This document shows, in pieces, positions 16,812-24,905 of a stretch of DNA of 64,000 bases (position 1 is the first letter of the stretch; the number at the start of each line of letters is the position of its first letter). Location of the stretch: NCBI GenBank assembly GCA_030729045.1, contig JANQYF010000022.1, positions 1 to 64,000 on the forward strand, read 5' to 3'. The DNA is from Ilumatobacteraceae bacterium (GTDB lineage Bacteria; Actinomycetota; Acidimicrobiia; Acidimicrobiales; Ilumatobacteraceae). Under the pieces are notes generated by a model. It did no database searches and was not told where the DNA came from. It was given only the letters and a program-made list of their open reading frames with translations. The position numbers and the translations under genes were made by a program.

Positions 16812-16839
16812 TTGACTAACGGGTTAATTCGGCTATGGT
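16812..16839 (+). promoter_or_regulatory. Putative whiB promoter
   Basis: TTGACT (16812-16817), a 16-base spacer and TATGGT (16834-16839). The -10 box covers the in-frame ATG at 16835, which argues that this ATG is not the start and that translation begins at 16871. Confidence 0.55.
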
Positions 16840-16870
16840 GGTGTCACACGCGGCGAAGTTGGGGGCAACA

Positions 16871-17176
16871 ATGTCAATAGGGGAACTGTTTTCTTTTCGG
16901 GAATGGAACGACACGGCGTGGTCTGAAGACGCTGAATGCCGAGGCCTTTCGATCATCTTCTTCCCTCCTGCAGCGGAACGTCCTCAAGCACGCGAGCGTC
17001 GTGAGGCACAAGCTCGCCAGGTGTGTCAATCATGCGCAGTCATGACAACGTGCCGCGAGTTCGCTCGCAGTAATCGTGAATATGGTTTTTGGGGCGGCGA
17101 ATCTGAAGAAGAACGTCACGCTGCTGGCTTCAGACTTATTGCACCAATTGGTGTGCGTTCTCGCAACATTTCCTGA
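16871..17176 (+). CDS. WhiB-family iron-sulfur transcription factor
   Basis: 101 residues. WhiB proteins are found only in Actinobacteria and their phages; they hold a [4Fe-4S] cluster and bind sigma-A. Four Cys are present (Cys23, then Cys52-x2-Cys55-x5-Cys61), followed by the turn GFWGG (72-76) and a basic stretch. The start at ATG 16871 follows GGGGG and lies downstream of a good promoter. The insertion between Cys23 and Cys52 (28 residues) carries an Arg/Glu-rich helix. The subclass (WhiB1, 2, etc.) is not assignable by eye. Confidence 0.93.
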   Translation: MSIGELFSFREWNDTAWSEDAECRGLSIIFFPPAAERPQARERREAQARQVCQSCAVMTTCREFARSNREYGFWGGESEEERHAAGFRLIAPIGVRSRNIS

Positions 17177-17180
17177 CGAG

Positions 17181-17969
17181 TTACAACTTCCGCAGAATTA
17201 CTGCGGCCCATCCATCGATAATTTCTCGATCAAGTTCTACGCAATCTGTGTATGAGAGCAACACATTCTCCACTTGTTCTTCGCGCATCCCACTAAGAAC
17301 AATCAGGCCTGATTGAACAATGGAGCCCTTGATTGTCGCAGACTCAGCAATTAGTACCGGAGCAAGAATGTTTGCAAAAACAAGTCGAGCATTCAAGTCC
17401 CTAACATCGCTTCGCCATGTTGTGTGAACGTCATTCAGTTCATCATTGATGCGCACTACTTCTTTGGCGTTGTGTGCAATATCAAAAACATAACTCTCAC
17501 ACTGATGAATCTTTGTTACTGCAATGGCCAACACTCCGGAGCCGCAACCAAAATCAAATACTCGAGATTTCGGTACACAATGCGCAAGACCAAGTCGTAA
17601 TGCCAGAACTGTGGTCGTGTGGTTTCCCAAACCGAATGTGTCAGCTGGTTCGATACGAATCACGTGTTCCGCTTCGGGTGCTTCAATCCAGGCTGGGCAC
17701 AGGACGACATTCTCGGTCACCCAAGTTGGAACTGCATGCGCTCTCCACGTATCAGCAACGCTTCTCTCAACAAGTGCAGTGGAGACAATGACGTTCGGAA
17801 ATTCGGCGTGTACGAGACCGCGAGTGAACGAATGATCGTCGCCGAGGCTCGTACGCAATGTTACGAAGCCATCTGTGGCTTCTCGTTCCTCTACAGCTAC
17901 AACTCCGAGGCTCCATAACAAGTCGGACAGCAATTCAGATTCAGATATTGAGACGAGAAAATCGAGCAT
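17181..17969 (-). CDS. prmA: PrmA-like ribosomal protein L11 methyltransferase
   Basis: 262 residues. The N-terminal small domain is followed by a class I SAM fold with motif I VFDFGCGSGVLAIA and motif IV FANILAPVL, both typical of PrmA, which trimethylates L11 on Lys and the N-terminus. It is shorter than E. coli PrmA (293), mainly in the N-terminal half, so substrate identity is probable rather than certain. ATG 17969 is 22 bases after the carbonic anhydrase stop, suggesting an operon. Confidence 0.85.
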   Translation of the reverse strand: MLDFLVSISESELLSDLLWSLGVVAVEEREATDGFVTLRTSLGDDHSFTRGLVHAEFPNVIVSTALVERSVADTWRAHAVPTWVTENVVLCPAWIEAPEAEHVIRIEPADTFGLGNHTTTVLALRLGLAHCVPKSRVFDFGCGSGVLAIAVTKIHQCESYVFDIAHNAKEVVRINDELNDVHTTWRSDVRDLNARLVFANILAPVLIAESATIKGSIVQSGLIVLSGMREEQVENVLLSYTDCVELDREIIDGWAAVILRKL

Positions 17970-17991
17970 CGACCACGATGAGCAGGGAATG

Positions 17992-18510
17992 TCAGTCAAT
18001 GCGACGCAGCTGTTCTCTGAAGCGCTGGCCCTTGTGTAAGTACGCCAGGACTGCCATCTCGATATCGGCTTTTCGCGCACGACCTTCTTTGATGGTGGCT
18101 GGTGCGCCCACCGCAAGGGCGCCTTCGGGAACAACGGTGTCGTTCAGGACAACAGAATTCGCCGCCACAATTGCACCGGATCCGACAACTGCTCTGTGAA
18201 GGACAATCGCACCAGATGAGACCTGGGATCCGTTTTTGATGATGCATCCCTCTAGGTGAACAAGATGGCCGACCACGCAGTCATCTCCGACCGTGGTGTG
18301 GTCCATAGGAGTCGTGTGTACAACGGTTCCGTCTTGGATACTGGTGCGTTCACCGATGACTATTGCTCCGTCATCGCCGCGCAAGACCGCACAGGCCCAA
18401 ACAGAACTTTGAGCTCCAATAGTGACAGATCCGATGATGACAGCGTCTGGATGAACATAGGCCGTTGGGTGAATTGATGGAGTTTGATCACCGAGTGCGT
18501 AGATAGGCAT
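17992..18510 (-). CDS. Gamma carbonic anhydrase-family protein (left-handed beta helix)
   Basis: 172 residues of hexapeptide repeats. Family marks: VLRGDDG, the His65 and His82 region, and the C-terminal helix. In characterised members the second and third zinc ligands are spaced G-H-x4-H; here the window reads GHLVHLEGC, with His82 and Glu87 at those places and an additional His85. The metal site may therefore differ and activity is uncertain. ATG 18510 is preceded by TACCGT at 5 bases. The gene may be read together with prmA. Confidence 0.88.
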   Translation of the reverse strand: MPIYALGDQTPSIHPTAYVHPDAVIIGSVTIGAQSSVWACAVLRGDDGAIVIGERTSIQDGTVVHTTPMDHTTVGDDCVVGHLVHLEGCIIKNGSQVSSGAIVLHRAVVGSGAIVAANSVVLNDTVVPEGALAVGAPATIKEGRARKADIEMAVLAYLHKGQRFREQLRRID

Positions 18511-18579
18511 GCGCAACGGTAGCAACTAGATCCTTGTCCCCTGATGGTCGTGGCGTTTTCCGAGATACCGTAGATGCCT

Positions 18580-20064
18580 ATGTCACGTCGTATCGAGATC
18601 GAACTCACCAGCAAACGCCCAGATGGCACTTGGACATGGCGCGCCGCCGGCGCACGTGAGCCTCGTGGTGAAGTTGTCGACTCAGTCGTCCCTGCCGGAG
18701 CAAATGTCAACGACATCATGCGCGCAGACGTTGAGACAGACCTTGATGGAAGCCGCGTGTTGTCGATTACACCTCCTAAAGCCAAGAACGTGCGTACAGG
18801 TCTTCTTGAAATTCTTCCGTCGACTAAGGCCTTTGAGCCTGTTACTCAGCAGCTTGCAAAAAAGGGTTCACGCGGTGGCGATGATCGTAAAGGTCCTCGT
18901 CGCGAGCGTAAAGACGGAGACAAGCCACGCGGAGAACGTAAAGACGGTGATCGTGCACGTGGAGATCGTAAAGAAGGTGCAGACGGTCGTACAGATCGTC
19001 CTCGTCGTCAATTCTTTGATGCACCACCAGAACTCCCACAGCGTCCAAAAGCGAAACGCATTCGTCCGTTACGCGTGAACGTTGATGCTGTGCTTGCTGA
19101 ATTGCCAGAAGCTCATCGCACAATTGCAGAGACAGTTCTCAACGGAGGCGTTCCAGCAGTGCGCGCTGCTATCGAAGAACAGAATCGTCTTGCAGTAGCT
19201 GCTGGCAAGGAAAAAGTACCTGCCGAAGGCCTGTTGCAGATTGCAGAACAGTTGTTGCCACGTCTCCGTGTAGCGGAATGGCGCGACAAGGCAATATCAG
19301 CTGAGTCCATCATTCACGACATTGACCTTCGCGACCTTCGTTCAATCGTCGTAACCGCAGACCAACTCGTTGCAATTGATGAAGAAACTCGTGCTCTCGT
19401 TGCCAAGATGAAACAAGGTCTTGTCATTCGCCAAGAGACAGAGACTAAGAATTGGCTTGATGATGTTGCTGCTGCAACTTCAGTTGGTCGAGTAGTTCGC
19501 GCTTTGCGGTTGTCTTCTCAGCCTCCCAAAGCCGGAGTTCCATTTCCTGCTCCGCTAGCTGCGCAAATTGTCGCTGCAACGGTGGCTGGTCTCACTACAG
19601 ATGCGCCATCAGAGCGATGGATTGCGCTGTTGGAAGCAGCCGCGTTCTCCCCTGTCCACGCCAAGGTTCTTCCTGCAGCGGTTCCTGCCGTTATCTCAGA
19701 AGATCTCACAAAAACTGTGACTCGTCTTTCGCCGCTCATGCCGCAGATTGCAGCGTTGTTCGGTATTGCCGTTGATCCGAAGGCTCGTCCGCCTCGCCCA
19801 TTGCAGGTTCCTCGCGGTGACAAAGGTCCTCACAAGCGCGCCGGAGAATTGAATAAGTCTGCTGACGGCAAGCCCGGTGCTGACAAGCCACGCCGCGGTC
19901 CTAAGCCGCAGGCAGCAGATTCACAGAAGCCTGCAGCCGATGTGGTTGCATCAACTCCTGAATCATCGGAACCTGTTGCTTCATCTCCCGAACCAGTAAT
20001 TGACCAGGTTGTAGAAGCACCTGTTATCAGTGAGTCTGAAGTAACTACTGAACAGGCTGAATAG
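18580..20064 (+). CDS. Highly charged hypothetical protein with basic repeats
   Basis: 494 residues, no family recognised. Four zones: residues 1-65, a compact beta-rich start (RRIEIELTSKRPDGTWTWRAAG...RVLSITPPK) that could be an OB-like domain; about 90-150, a low-complexity basic zone with repeats of the type RKDGDxxRGxRK; about 165-400, a helical Ala/Leu-rich domain; and a Lys/Pro then acidic Pro/Ser/Glu tail. This layout suggests an RNA- or ribosome-associated protein, which is inference. ATG 18580 rather than 18574, because TACCGT (18566-18571) would start the transcript near 18578. Confidence 0.75.
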   Translation: MSRRIEIELTSKRPDGTWTWRAAGAREPRGEVVDSVVPAGANVNDIMRADVETDLDGSRVLSITPPKAKNVRTGLLEILPSTKAFEPVTQQLAKKGSRGGDDRKGPRRERKDGDKPRGERKDGDRARGDRKEGADGRTDRPRRQFFDAPPELPQRPKAKRIRPLRVNVDAVLAELPEAHRTIAETVLNGGVPAVRAAIEEQNRLAVAAGKEKVPAEGLLQIAEQLLPRLRVAEWRDKAISAESIIHDIDLRDLRSIVVTADQLVAIDEETRALVAKMKQGLVIRQETETKNWLDDVAAATSVGRVVRALRLSSQPPKAGVPFPAPLAAQIVAATVAGLTTDAPSERWIALLEAAAFSPVHAKVLPAAVPAVISEDLTKTVTRLSPLMPQIAALFGIAVDPKARPPRPLQVPRGDKGPHKRAGELNKSADGKPGADKPRRGPKPQAADSQKPAADVVASTPESSEPVASSPEPVIDQVVEAPVISESEVTTEQAE

Positions 20065-20095
20065 CCTCAACTTCCCCGCCATCACTGCTTCTCAC

Positions 20096-20101
20096 TACGG
20101 T
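20096..20101 (+). promoter_or_regulatory. Putative leaderless -10 box of enoyl-CoA hydratase
   Basis: TACGGT ends 6 bases before ATG 20108. The N6 spacer GGAGGC also resembles a ribosome site, so a leadered transcript from further upstream could also be translated. Confidence 0.45.
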
Positions 20102-20107
20102 GGAGGC

Positions 20108-20890
20108 ATGTCAAACTTGGTCACATATGAAGTGCGCGGAAACGTTGCTCTAATCACACTCAATCGTCCTGATGCTCGCAATGCCGTAAACGATGAGTTG
20201 GCAGCTGACCTGGAGGCATGCATTGACCGTCTCGAGGCTGACGACACGGTGTGGGTCGGTGTATTGACAGCAAATACTGAAGGCCACAAGTCTCCTGTGT
20301 TTTGTGCTGGCGCAGACCTGAAGGCGCTCAGCGCTGGTGGCCAAACGCTCGGCACCAAGCGTGGCGGCTTCGCAGGCTACGTGTATCGCGACAGAGTAAA
20401 GCCGATCATTGCTGCTGTGGATGGACTTGCTACTGCAGGTGGATGTGAGATTGTTCTGGCCTCTGACATGGTGATTGCAACATCGCGATCATCATTTGGA
20501 CTTGCAGAAGTAAAGCGAAACCTTATTGCCGGTGCAGGTGGGTTGTTTCGTCTTCCTCGCGCCATTGGGCGAGCAGTCGCAATGGAAGTAATTCTAACTG
20601 GTGATCCACTCTCAGTTGATCGCGCATATGCGCTCGGCTTGGTAAACCAAGTGGTTGAACCGGGCAAACAAGTTGAAGCCGCCATGGTTCTCGCTGAGAA
20701 GATTGCTTTGTCAGCACCGATGGCAGTTGCTGCCAGTCGTCGTGTGATTCTCGCTTCTGCCTACTCAACTGACGAAGAGCTCATTGAGATGACAAACAAA
20801 GAATTCGCACCAATTCTGAAATCAGAAGATACCAAAGAGGGCCTCACTGCATTCATTGAAAAGCGTGCTCCTCAGTGGAAGGGCCGCTAA
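20108..20890 (+). CDS. Enoyl-CoA hydratase/isomerase (crotonase family)
   Basis: 260 residues. Crotonase fold: LNRPDARNAVND, the oxyanion-hole stretch PVFCAGADLKAL, and AAVDGLATAGGCEIVLASDMVIA. A Glu lies in the SSFGLAEVKRNLIAGAGG loop, at the place of one catalytic Glu. The second copy of this family is at 57.7-58.5 kb. Substrate unknown. The stop forms CTAA with the convergent GNAT stop. Confidence 0.92.
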   Translation: MSNLVTYEVRGNVALITLNRPDARNAVNDELAADLEACIDRLEADDTVWVGVLTANTEGHKSPVFCAGADLKALSAGGQTLGTKRGGFAGYVYRDRVKPIIAAVDGLATAGGCEIVLASDMVIATSRSSFGLAEVKRNLIAGAGGLFRLPRAIGRAVAMEVILTGDPLSVDRAYALGLVNQVVEPGKQVEAAMVLAEKIALSAPMAVAASRRVILASAYSTDEELIEMTNKEFAPILKSEDTKEGLTAFIEKRAPQWKGR

Positions 20891-21306
20891 AGCTTTTTGC
20901 CAACAATGATTGTTTGAGCGACTAAACCATGTCGTTCAAAAAGATTTTTCATCGCGCGATCACCGGGTAACGCACTTGACTGCAGCCATGTTGCATTCTT
21001 TTGTTGCAACTCTCGAATGCACTCGAGAACTAGGGCATCACCGATACCGATGTCTCTGCTGGCGGATTCGACAAAAACTGAGTTAATTGACCACTCGCTT
21101 GAACTGGCCGCTGTGGCTACTAAAGAACCCATCACGGTTGTGCCAATACCAGCTACCAATGCCAGAGTCTCTGTTGCTTCAATTGAAGTTGCTAATGCTG
21201 ATCCTCGGTACTGAGTGGCCTCTTGTTCTGACAGTGTGTGATGCCTTGCGAGAACCGCGGCATCGTCTTTTCCCGCGTGGCGAACAAAAATAGAATGATC
21301 AGGCAC
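20887..21306 (-). CDS. GNAT-family N-acetyltransferase-like protein
   Basis: 139 residues. The acetyl-CoA-binding region reads WSINSVFVESASRDIGIGDALVLECI, with a V-x4-R-x2-G-x-G/A loop that fits GNAT motif A. Start GTG 21306, which overlaps the end of the upstream 59-residue ORF by eight bases; an upstream TTG (21342) is less likely. Substrate unknown. Confidence 0.75.
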   Translation of the reverse strand: MPDHSIFVRHAGKDDAAVLARHHTLSEQEATQYRGSALATSIEATETLALVAGIGTTVMGSLVATAASSSEWSINSVFVESASRDIGIGDALVLECIRELQQKNATWLQSSALPGDRAMKNLFERHGLVAQTIIVGKKL

Positions 21307-21478
21307 TAGTTGAGTCGTCCTTGGAAGACGGCCGAACAACAACTTTGCGAACTTCTCTGACTGCCTGATCGACAGCGAACTTCCCCACCATCTTTGCTGA
21401 TGGTGCCTGCTTTTGAAGCGCTGAGAGAACTTCGCTGAACTTACGTGCGCAATCTTTTGAAAACGCTGACAGGTTCAC
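21299..21478 (-). CDS. Hypothetical 59-residue protein
   Basis: A short GTG-started ORF squeezed between the acidic zinc-ribbon gene (4 bases after its stop) and the GNAT gene (eight-base overlap GTGCCTGA). The peptide is basic and helical, with KDCARKFSEVLSAL and VGKFAVDQAVREVRKVVV, and ends in an acidic Ser tail. Filling the gap exactly and keeping frame supports a real gene, but no homology is known to me. Confidence 0.5.
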   Translation of the reverse strand: MNLSAFSKDCARKFSEVLSALQKQAPSAKMVGKFAVDQAVREVRKVVVRPSSKDDSTSA

Positions 21479-21482
21479 GGTG

Positions 21483-21935
21483 TTACTTCACAAATACAGG
21501 ACACGCGTCATCGCCGATTGGACACATTGGCGCATTCTTGCGAACAAGAAGAAAACAACTGTTACACAGAAGTTCGTTTGCGCGTTTCGGCTGCAACTCA
21601 TCGTCGCCAGTTGATCGCTCTTCGTTGTCTGGAACTTCGTCTTCTTCAGCCGGAAGATCTTCGCTGGCAAGGCGGTCTTTCAGAATCTTCGAGAGGTCCT
21701 CTTCGACATCGTCTGGAGCAACCATGTCGTCGTCGTCATCGTCGTCATCACCCGGCTTGCGAACGATGGTGGCACCCATTGAATCGTCGTCGTCTTCATC
21801 GTCGTCGAGCAAAGCGTCTTCGTCGTCTTCGATAAGAGGCTCGTCAAGTTCCAATTCCTTGAGGTCGTCAATTTCATCCCCATCAAGGTCAATCTCCAGC
21901 TCAACTTCAACTGGTTCAATCTTCTTCTTAGCCAC
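21483..21935 (-). CDS. Acidic DUF4193-like protein with C-terminal zinc ribbon
   Basis: 150 residues. The first two thirds are extremely acidic (long Asp runs near residues 36-70). The C-terminus has CNSCFLLVRKNA followed by two more Cys (CPIGDDAC), matching the CxxCF(L)V ending of the actinobacterial DUF4193 family. DUF4193 proteins are about 100 residues, so the acidic part is enlarged. GTG start with an AGGAG ribosome site about 9 bases upstream. Function unknown. Confidence 0.75.
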   Translation of the reverse strand: MAKKKIEPVEVELEIDLDGDEIDDLKELELDEPLIEDDEDALLDDDEDDDDSMGATIVRKPGDDDDDDDDMVAPDDVEEDLSKILKDRLASEDLPAEEDEVPDNEERSTGDDELQPKRANELLCNSCFLLVRKNAPMCPIGDDACPVFVK

Positions 21936-22026
21936 TATGTGCTCCTAAATATGTGCAAGGACTCGCGGCGGGATACTAGGCATAAAACAGTGCCAATGGA
22001 CGAATGCTCGCAAATTATCGTCTGAC

Positions 22027-22042
22027 CGTGACGAGTGTCACG
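22027..22042. other. Small perfect hairpin
   Basis: CGTGAC-GAGT-GTCACG lies just after the ThyX-like gene (minus strand) and before the acidic DUF4193-like gene. There is no T-run on either side, so it is not a classical terminator. Confidence 0.35.
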
Positions 22043-22049
22043 AGTACGA

Positions 22050-23657
22050 TTACTGATCTTTTGCGGATCTTTTGGACTCTGCGCGCCTCTCGGACTCAAG
22101 CCGTTCGAGTTCGGGTACTTCTGTCGTCATATGGGACATCGCTGCCGCAACGGCATGATGGCCGGCCTTCTCAGAGATCTGTTTATGCATCTCCAGAGCC
22201 ACCCTGCGGTACGAAGGATGTCCTTGTGGACCTGAGCGCAGTTCCAGCATGTGCATCGCCTCGCGGGCGTTGAACTGCATTACGTAGCGAATTCGGTACG
22301 CCATGGAAACTGCGTAACTTGCCTGATACGGGTGGTCAGCGGCAAGGGCGTCATACAGCGAAGATGAACGCGCCATGACTTCGTCGAACATCTCGGCTCC
22401 CCCAGCTGCATCGACCAATTCAGGACGTGAATAGCCGTGGTATGGGGTCAACGGCTGCCACTCGATTGTCAATAGGCGATGCCGCTGCATGTCGCGAAAT
22501 GCGCCGTAATCAGACAAGACGTCGAAACGGTAGTCAATGCTCTCGAAGGCTCTTCCGGGACGATGGCGACGATTGTCGCGGTTGCCGATGTAGGCATTGA
22601 GAATATCTGTCTTGTCAGCGACGCTCATGGCTTCGACCTTCAGACGAATCTGAGATTCGGGTAAATGCGAATACTGGTAACAGGCAGCTGCCACCAACTT
22701 GTTCTCACCATCAGGATCAAAATCGATAAGCGTCACTTCATCTACATCTGTTGCAATCACGTCACCCATGATTGAGTCAACAATGTCTGTCATGGCCGCA
22801 GTGTTTGTCGAAAGATAGTCAGACCACTTCACTCCACGTTCGGGAACATCAACGCGACGTAGAAATGAAGGAATTACCTTGCGAAGTTCTACAAGCATCA
22901 TGTCTGCGTAGTAACGCGCTTCAGGAAGCGGGTGTGCACGCATGCGCAACAAGAGTTGTTCGTATCCCTGTCCGCTTCCGTAGATTCCGACATTGGACAA
23001 TGACGATGCTGGCAATAACCCGCGCACCGCATCGAGCGCCTTGGCGCGAGTCGCCTGTCGGTAGACAAAGTCGCTGTCTTTGGGCCCCTTGACAACAGTC
23101 GCACGAACATGATCGGTAACCAATTCGGCTAGCTGACTGTATGAATCGAACATGCGGTCCATATCGCCCACGTAACGCGTGCCAAATCGACCTTCAAGAA
23201 TGTCCGGATCACGGTAGTAGCGGTAACGCCCACCGAGTCTGTCGTCATAAGCGATGTAACGAGTACTTTGCTCGAGGTAGCTCATTAAGCGTCCCCACTC
23301 GAGAATCTTGGTCAAAATGTTTGAAGCCTGCTCGCATGCAAGGTGCACGCCGCCAAGTTGCGCCACAGAGTCATCACCGTATTCAACGAATACCTTTTCA
23401 TACAGAGTTTCCGCTCTGTCTACCCCGACTGTTGCGTCGACCGCTTGATCGCCAGCAATCTCCAAGTCGTTCACAAACTCGTCGAGAAACAAACGACGAA
23501 GGCTTCGAGGGCTACGGCTGTAACGCGCAAACAAGGCACCCTTTACAACTTCTGGGAGATTGACTAACGCAAAAACTGGAAGATCAAGATTTGTAAAATA
23601 ACGACGCAGGATGTCAGATTCTGCATCTGTAAATTCCTCGGGAACATAAACACTCAC
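22050..23657 (-). CDS. Double-length ThyX-like flavin-dependent thymidylate synthase homologue
   Basis: 535 residues, about twice a ThyX subunit, composed of two ThyX-like halves. Half one has the motif region 121-134 WGRLMSYLEQSTRY; half two has 392-405 RHRLLTIEWQPLTP, plus NAREAMHMLELRSG near 463. The canonical signature is RHRxxSxNxxSxRY. The first half keeps R3, S6, S11, R13 and Y14 but has lost R1 and H2; the second keeps R1, H2, R3 but has lost S11 and R13. Such double proteins are known in some actinobacteria and annotated as thymidylate synthase; whether they are active is not clear to me. GTG start. Confidence 0.85.
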   Translation of the reverse strand: MSVYVPEEFTDAESDILRRYFTNLDLPVFALVNLPEVVKGALFARYSRSPRSLRRLFLDEFVNDLEIAGDQAVDATVGVDRAETLYEKVFVEYGDDSVAQLGGVHLACEQASNILTKILEWGRLMSYLEQSTRYIAYDDRLGGRYRYYRDPDILEGRFGTRYVGDMDRMFDSYSQLAELVTDHVRATVVKGPKDSDFVYRQATRAKALDAVRGLLPASSLSNVGIYGSGQGYEQLLLRMRAHPLPEARYYADMMLVELRKVIPSFLRRVDVPERGVKWSDYLSTNTAAMTDIVDSIMGDVIATDVDEVTLIDFDPDGENKLVAAACYQYSHLPESQIRLKVEAMSVADKTDILNAYIGNRDNRRHRPGRAFESIDYRFDVLSDYGAFRDMQRHRLLTIEWQPLTPYHGYSRPELVDAAGGAEMFDEVMARSSSLYDALAADHPYQASYAVSMAYRIRYVMQFNAREAMHMLELRSGPQGHPSYRRVALEMHKQISEKAGHHAVAAAMSHMTTEVPELERLESERRAESKRSAKDQ

Positions 23658-23702
23658 GGCAACTGAGCCTAGGAGTCACGTGGGGCGCTACGAGGGATAC
23701 CG

Positions 23703-24905
23703 CTAGAGCACATTCTTGTCTGGGTTGGCAGCGCCAAATTCGGCTGCAACGGCGACTTGGCGTTCAGGAGACGTCCAGTAATCAATGGCCGTCATTGCCA
23801 TAGCTTTCGCTCCATCGAGTACTGCCTTGTCTGCCATTGGTGACCGTGCAAACTGTGCAAATTGGTTCGTATGTATCGAAGTGCCAGAAGGAGCGGACGC
23901 AATCATGGGGTGAATTGACGGCACCAAATGGCTGACATTTCCCATGTCGGTACTTCCAACTACTCTGTGTCCGCCCTGCCGAGGATCAGCGACGGTTCGT
24001 CCAAGGCGCAGTGCATTGTGTGCATACATTGTCCCCATGGTGTTGTTTGTCACCATGTCTGCGTATGCGGCACCAATCCATTCGTGCGATACCGAACAAC
24101 CACATGCATGAGCACCGGATTCGAGTGCCGCTAGAACACGCGGTTTCAGAGCGGCCAAAGAAGTGACATCATTAGATCTGACGTACCATTCGGTCGATGC
24201 TTCGCTAGGAACAATGTTTGGCTTGTCTCCTGATTTTAGGAAGATTCCGTGAACGCGTTCGGTCGGCAAGATGTGTTGCCGCAATGTGGCTACTGCCATG
24301 TACCCGAGGACGGCTGCATCGAGCGCGTTTCGACCCAGATGTGGAGCCGCCGCCGCATGTGATTCCAGTCCGCCGTATTCGACTAGTAACTGTTGTAGCG
24401 CGATGGCATCGATAGTCGCTAAATCAGCATCAGCGGGATGAACCATCATTGCTAGGTCGACACCTTCAAGTGCTCCGTTCCGAGCCATGAGAATTTTACC
24501 CCCGCCGCCTTCTTCAGCCGGAGTGCCCATATACCTAACACGACCACCTGCGTTTCCAGCGACAGACGCAAGTGCTATGGCAGCTCCGAGACCAGCGGCG
24601 GCAATGATGTTGTGTCCGCAGCCATGCCCAATTTCTGGCAATGCGTCGTATTCGCTCATGATGCAGACAGTTGGTCCGGTTCCGACGTCACCCGAGAAAC
24701 CTGTGGGGCAATCGAAGGCTCCCAATTCAACGGGAACGCCTGAATCGTTTGCTGATCTGGTCAAAAGTTCTGAGGCAAATACTTCTTCGTAGTTCTGCTC
24801 CGGATGATCGTGAATCTCATGACTTACTCTGACGAGTTCATCTGCGTTCGAATCAATCAGATTGCACGCGCGCGTCTTTAGTTCCTCAACTTCTGAAATT
24901 TTCAC
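23703..24905 (-). CDS. M20-family amidohydrolase (AbgB/PM20D2-like)
   Basis: 400 residues. Metal-dependent amide hydrolase: SEYDALPEIGHGCGHN (first metal ligands), GTPAEEGGGGK with the catalytic Glu pair, and MMVHPAD. The GHGCGHN form and length fit the branch that acts on aminoacyl- or aminobenzoyl-type amides. Contains the internal dimerisation domain (residues about 175-290). Follows the alcohol dehydrogenase with a four-base ATGA overlap, so both are one operon. Confidence 0.9.
   Translation of the reverse strand: MKISEVEELKTRACNLIDSNADELVRVSHEIHDHPEQNYEEVFASELLTRSANDSGVPVELGAFDCPTGFSGDVGTGPTVCIMSEYDALPEIGHGCGHNIIAAAGLGAAIALASVAGNAGGRVRYMGTPAEEGGGGKILMARNGALEGVDLAMMVHPADADLATIDAIALQQLLVEYGGLESHAAAAPHLGRNALDAAVLGYMAVATLRQHILPTERVHGIFLKSGDKPNIVPSEASTEWYVRSNDVTSLAALKPRVLAALESGAHACGCSVSHEWIGAAYADMVTNNTMGTMYAHNALRLGRTVADPRQGGHRVVGSTDMGNVSHLVPSIHPMIASAPSGTSIHTNQFAQFARSPMADKAVLDGAKAMAMTAIDYWTSPERQVAVAAEFGAANPDKNVL

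Noticed and set aside
21700-21830. GTC/ATC-type repeated triplets as a satellite or CRISPR-like array
   Set aside because: They are Asp codons in the acidic stretch of a coding gene, without spacers or repeat units.
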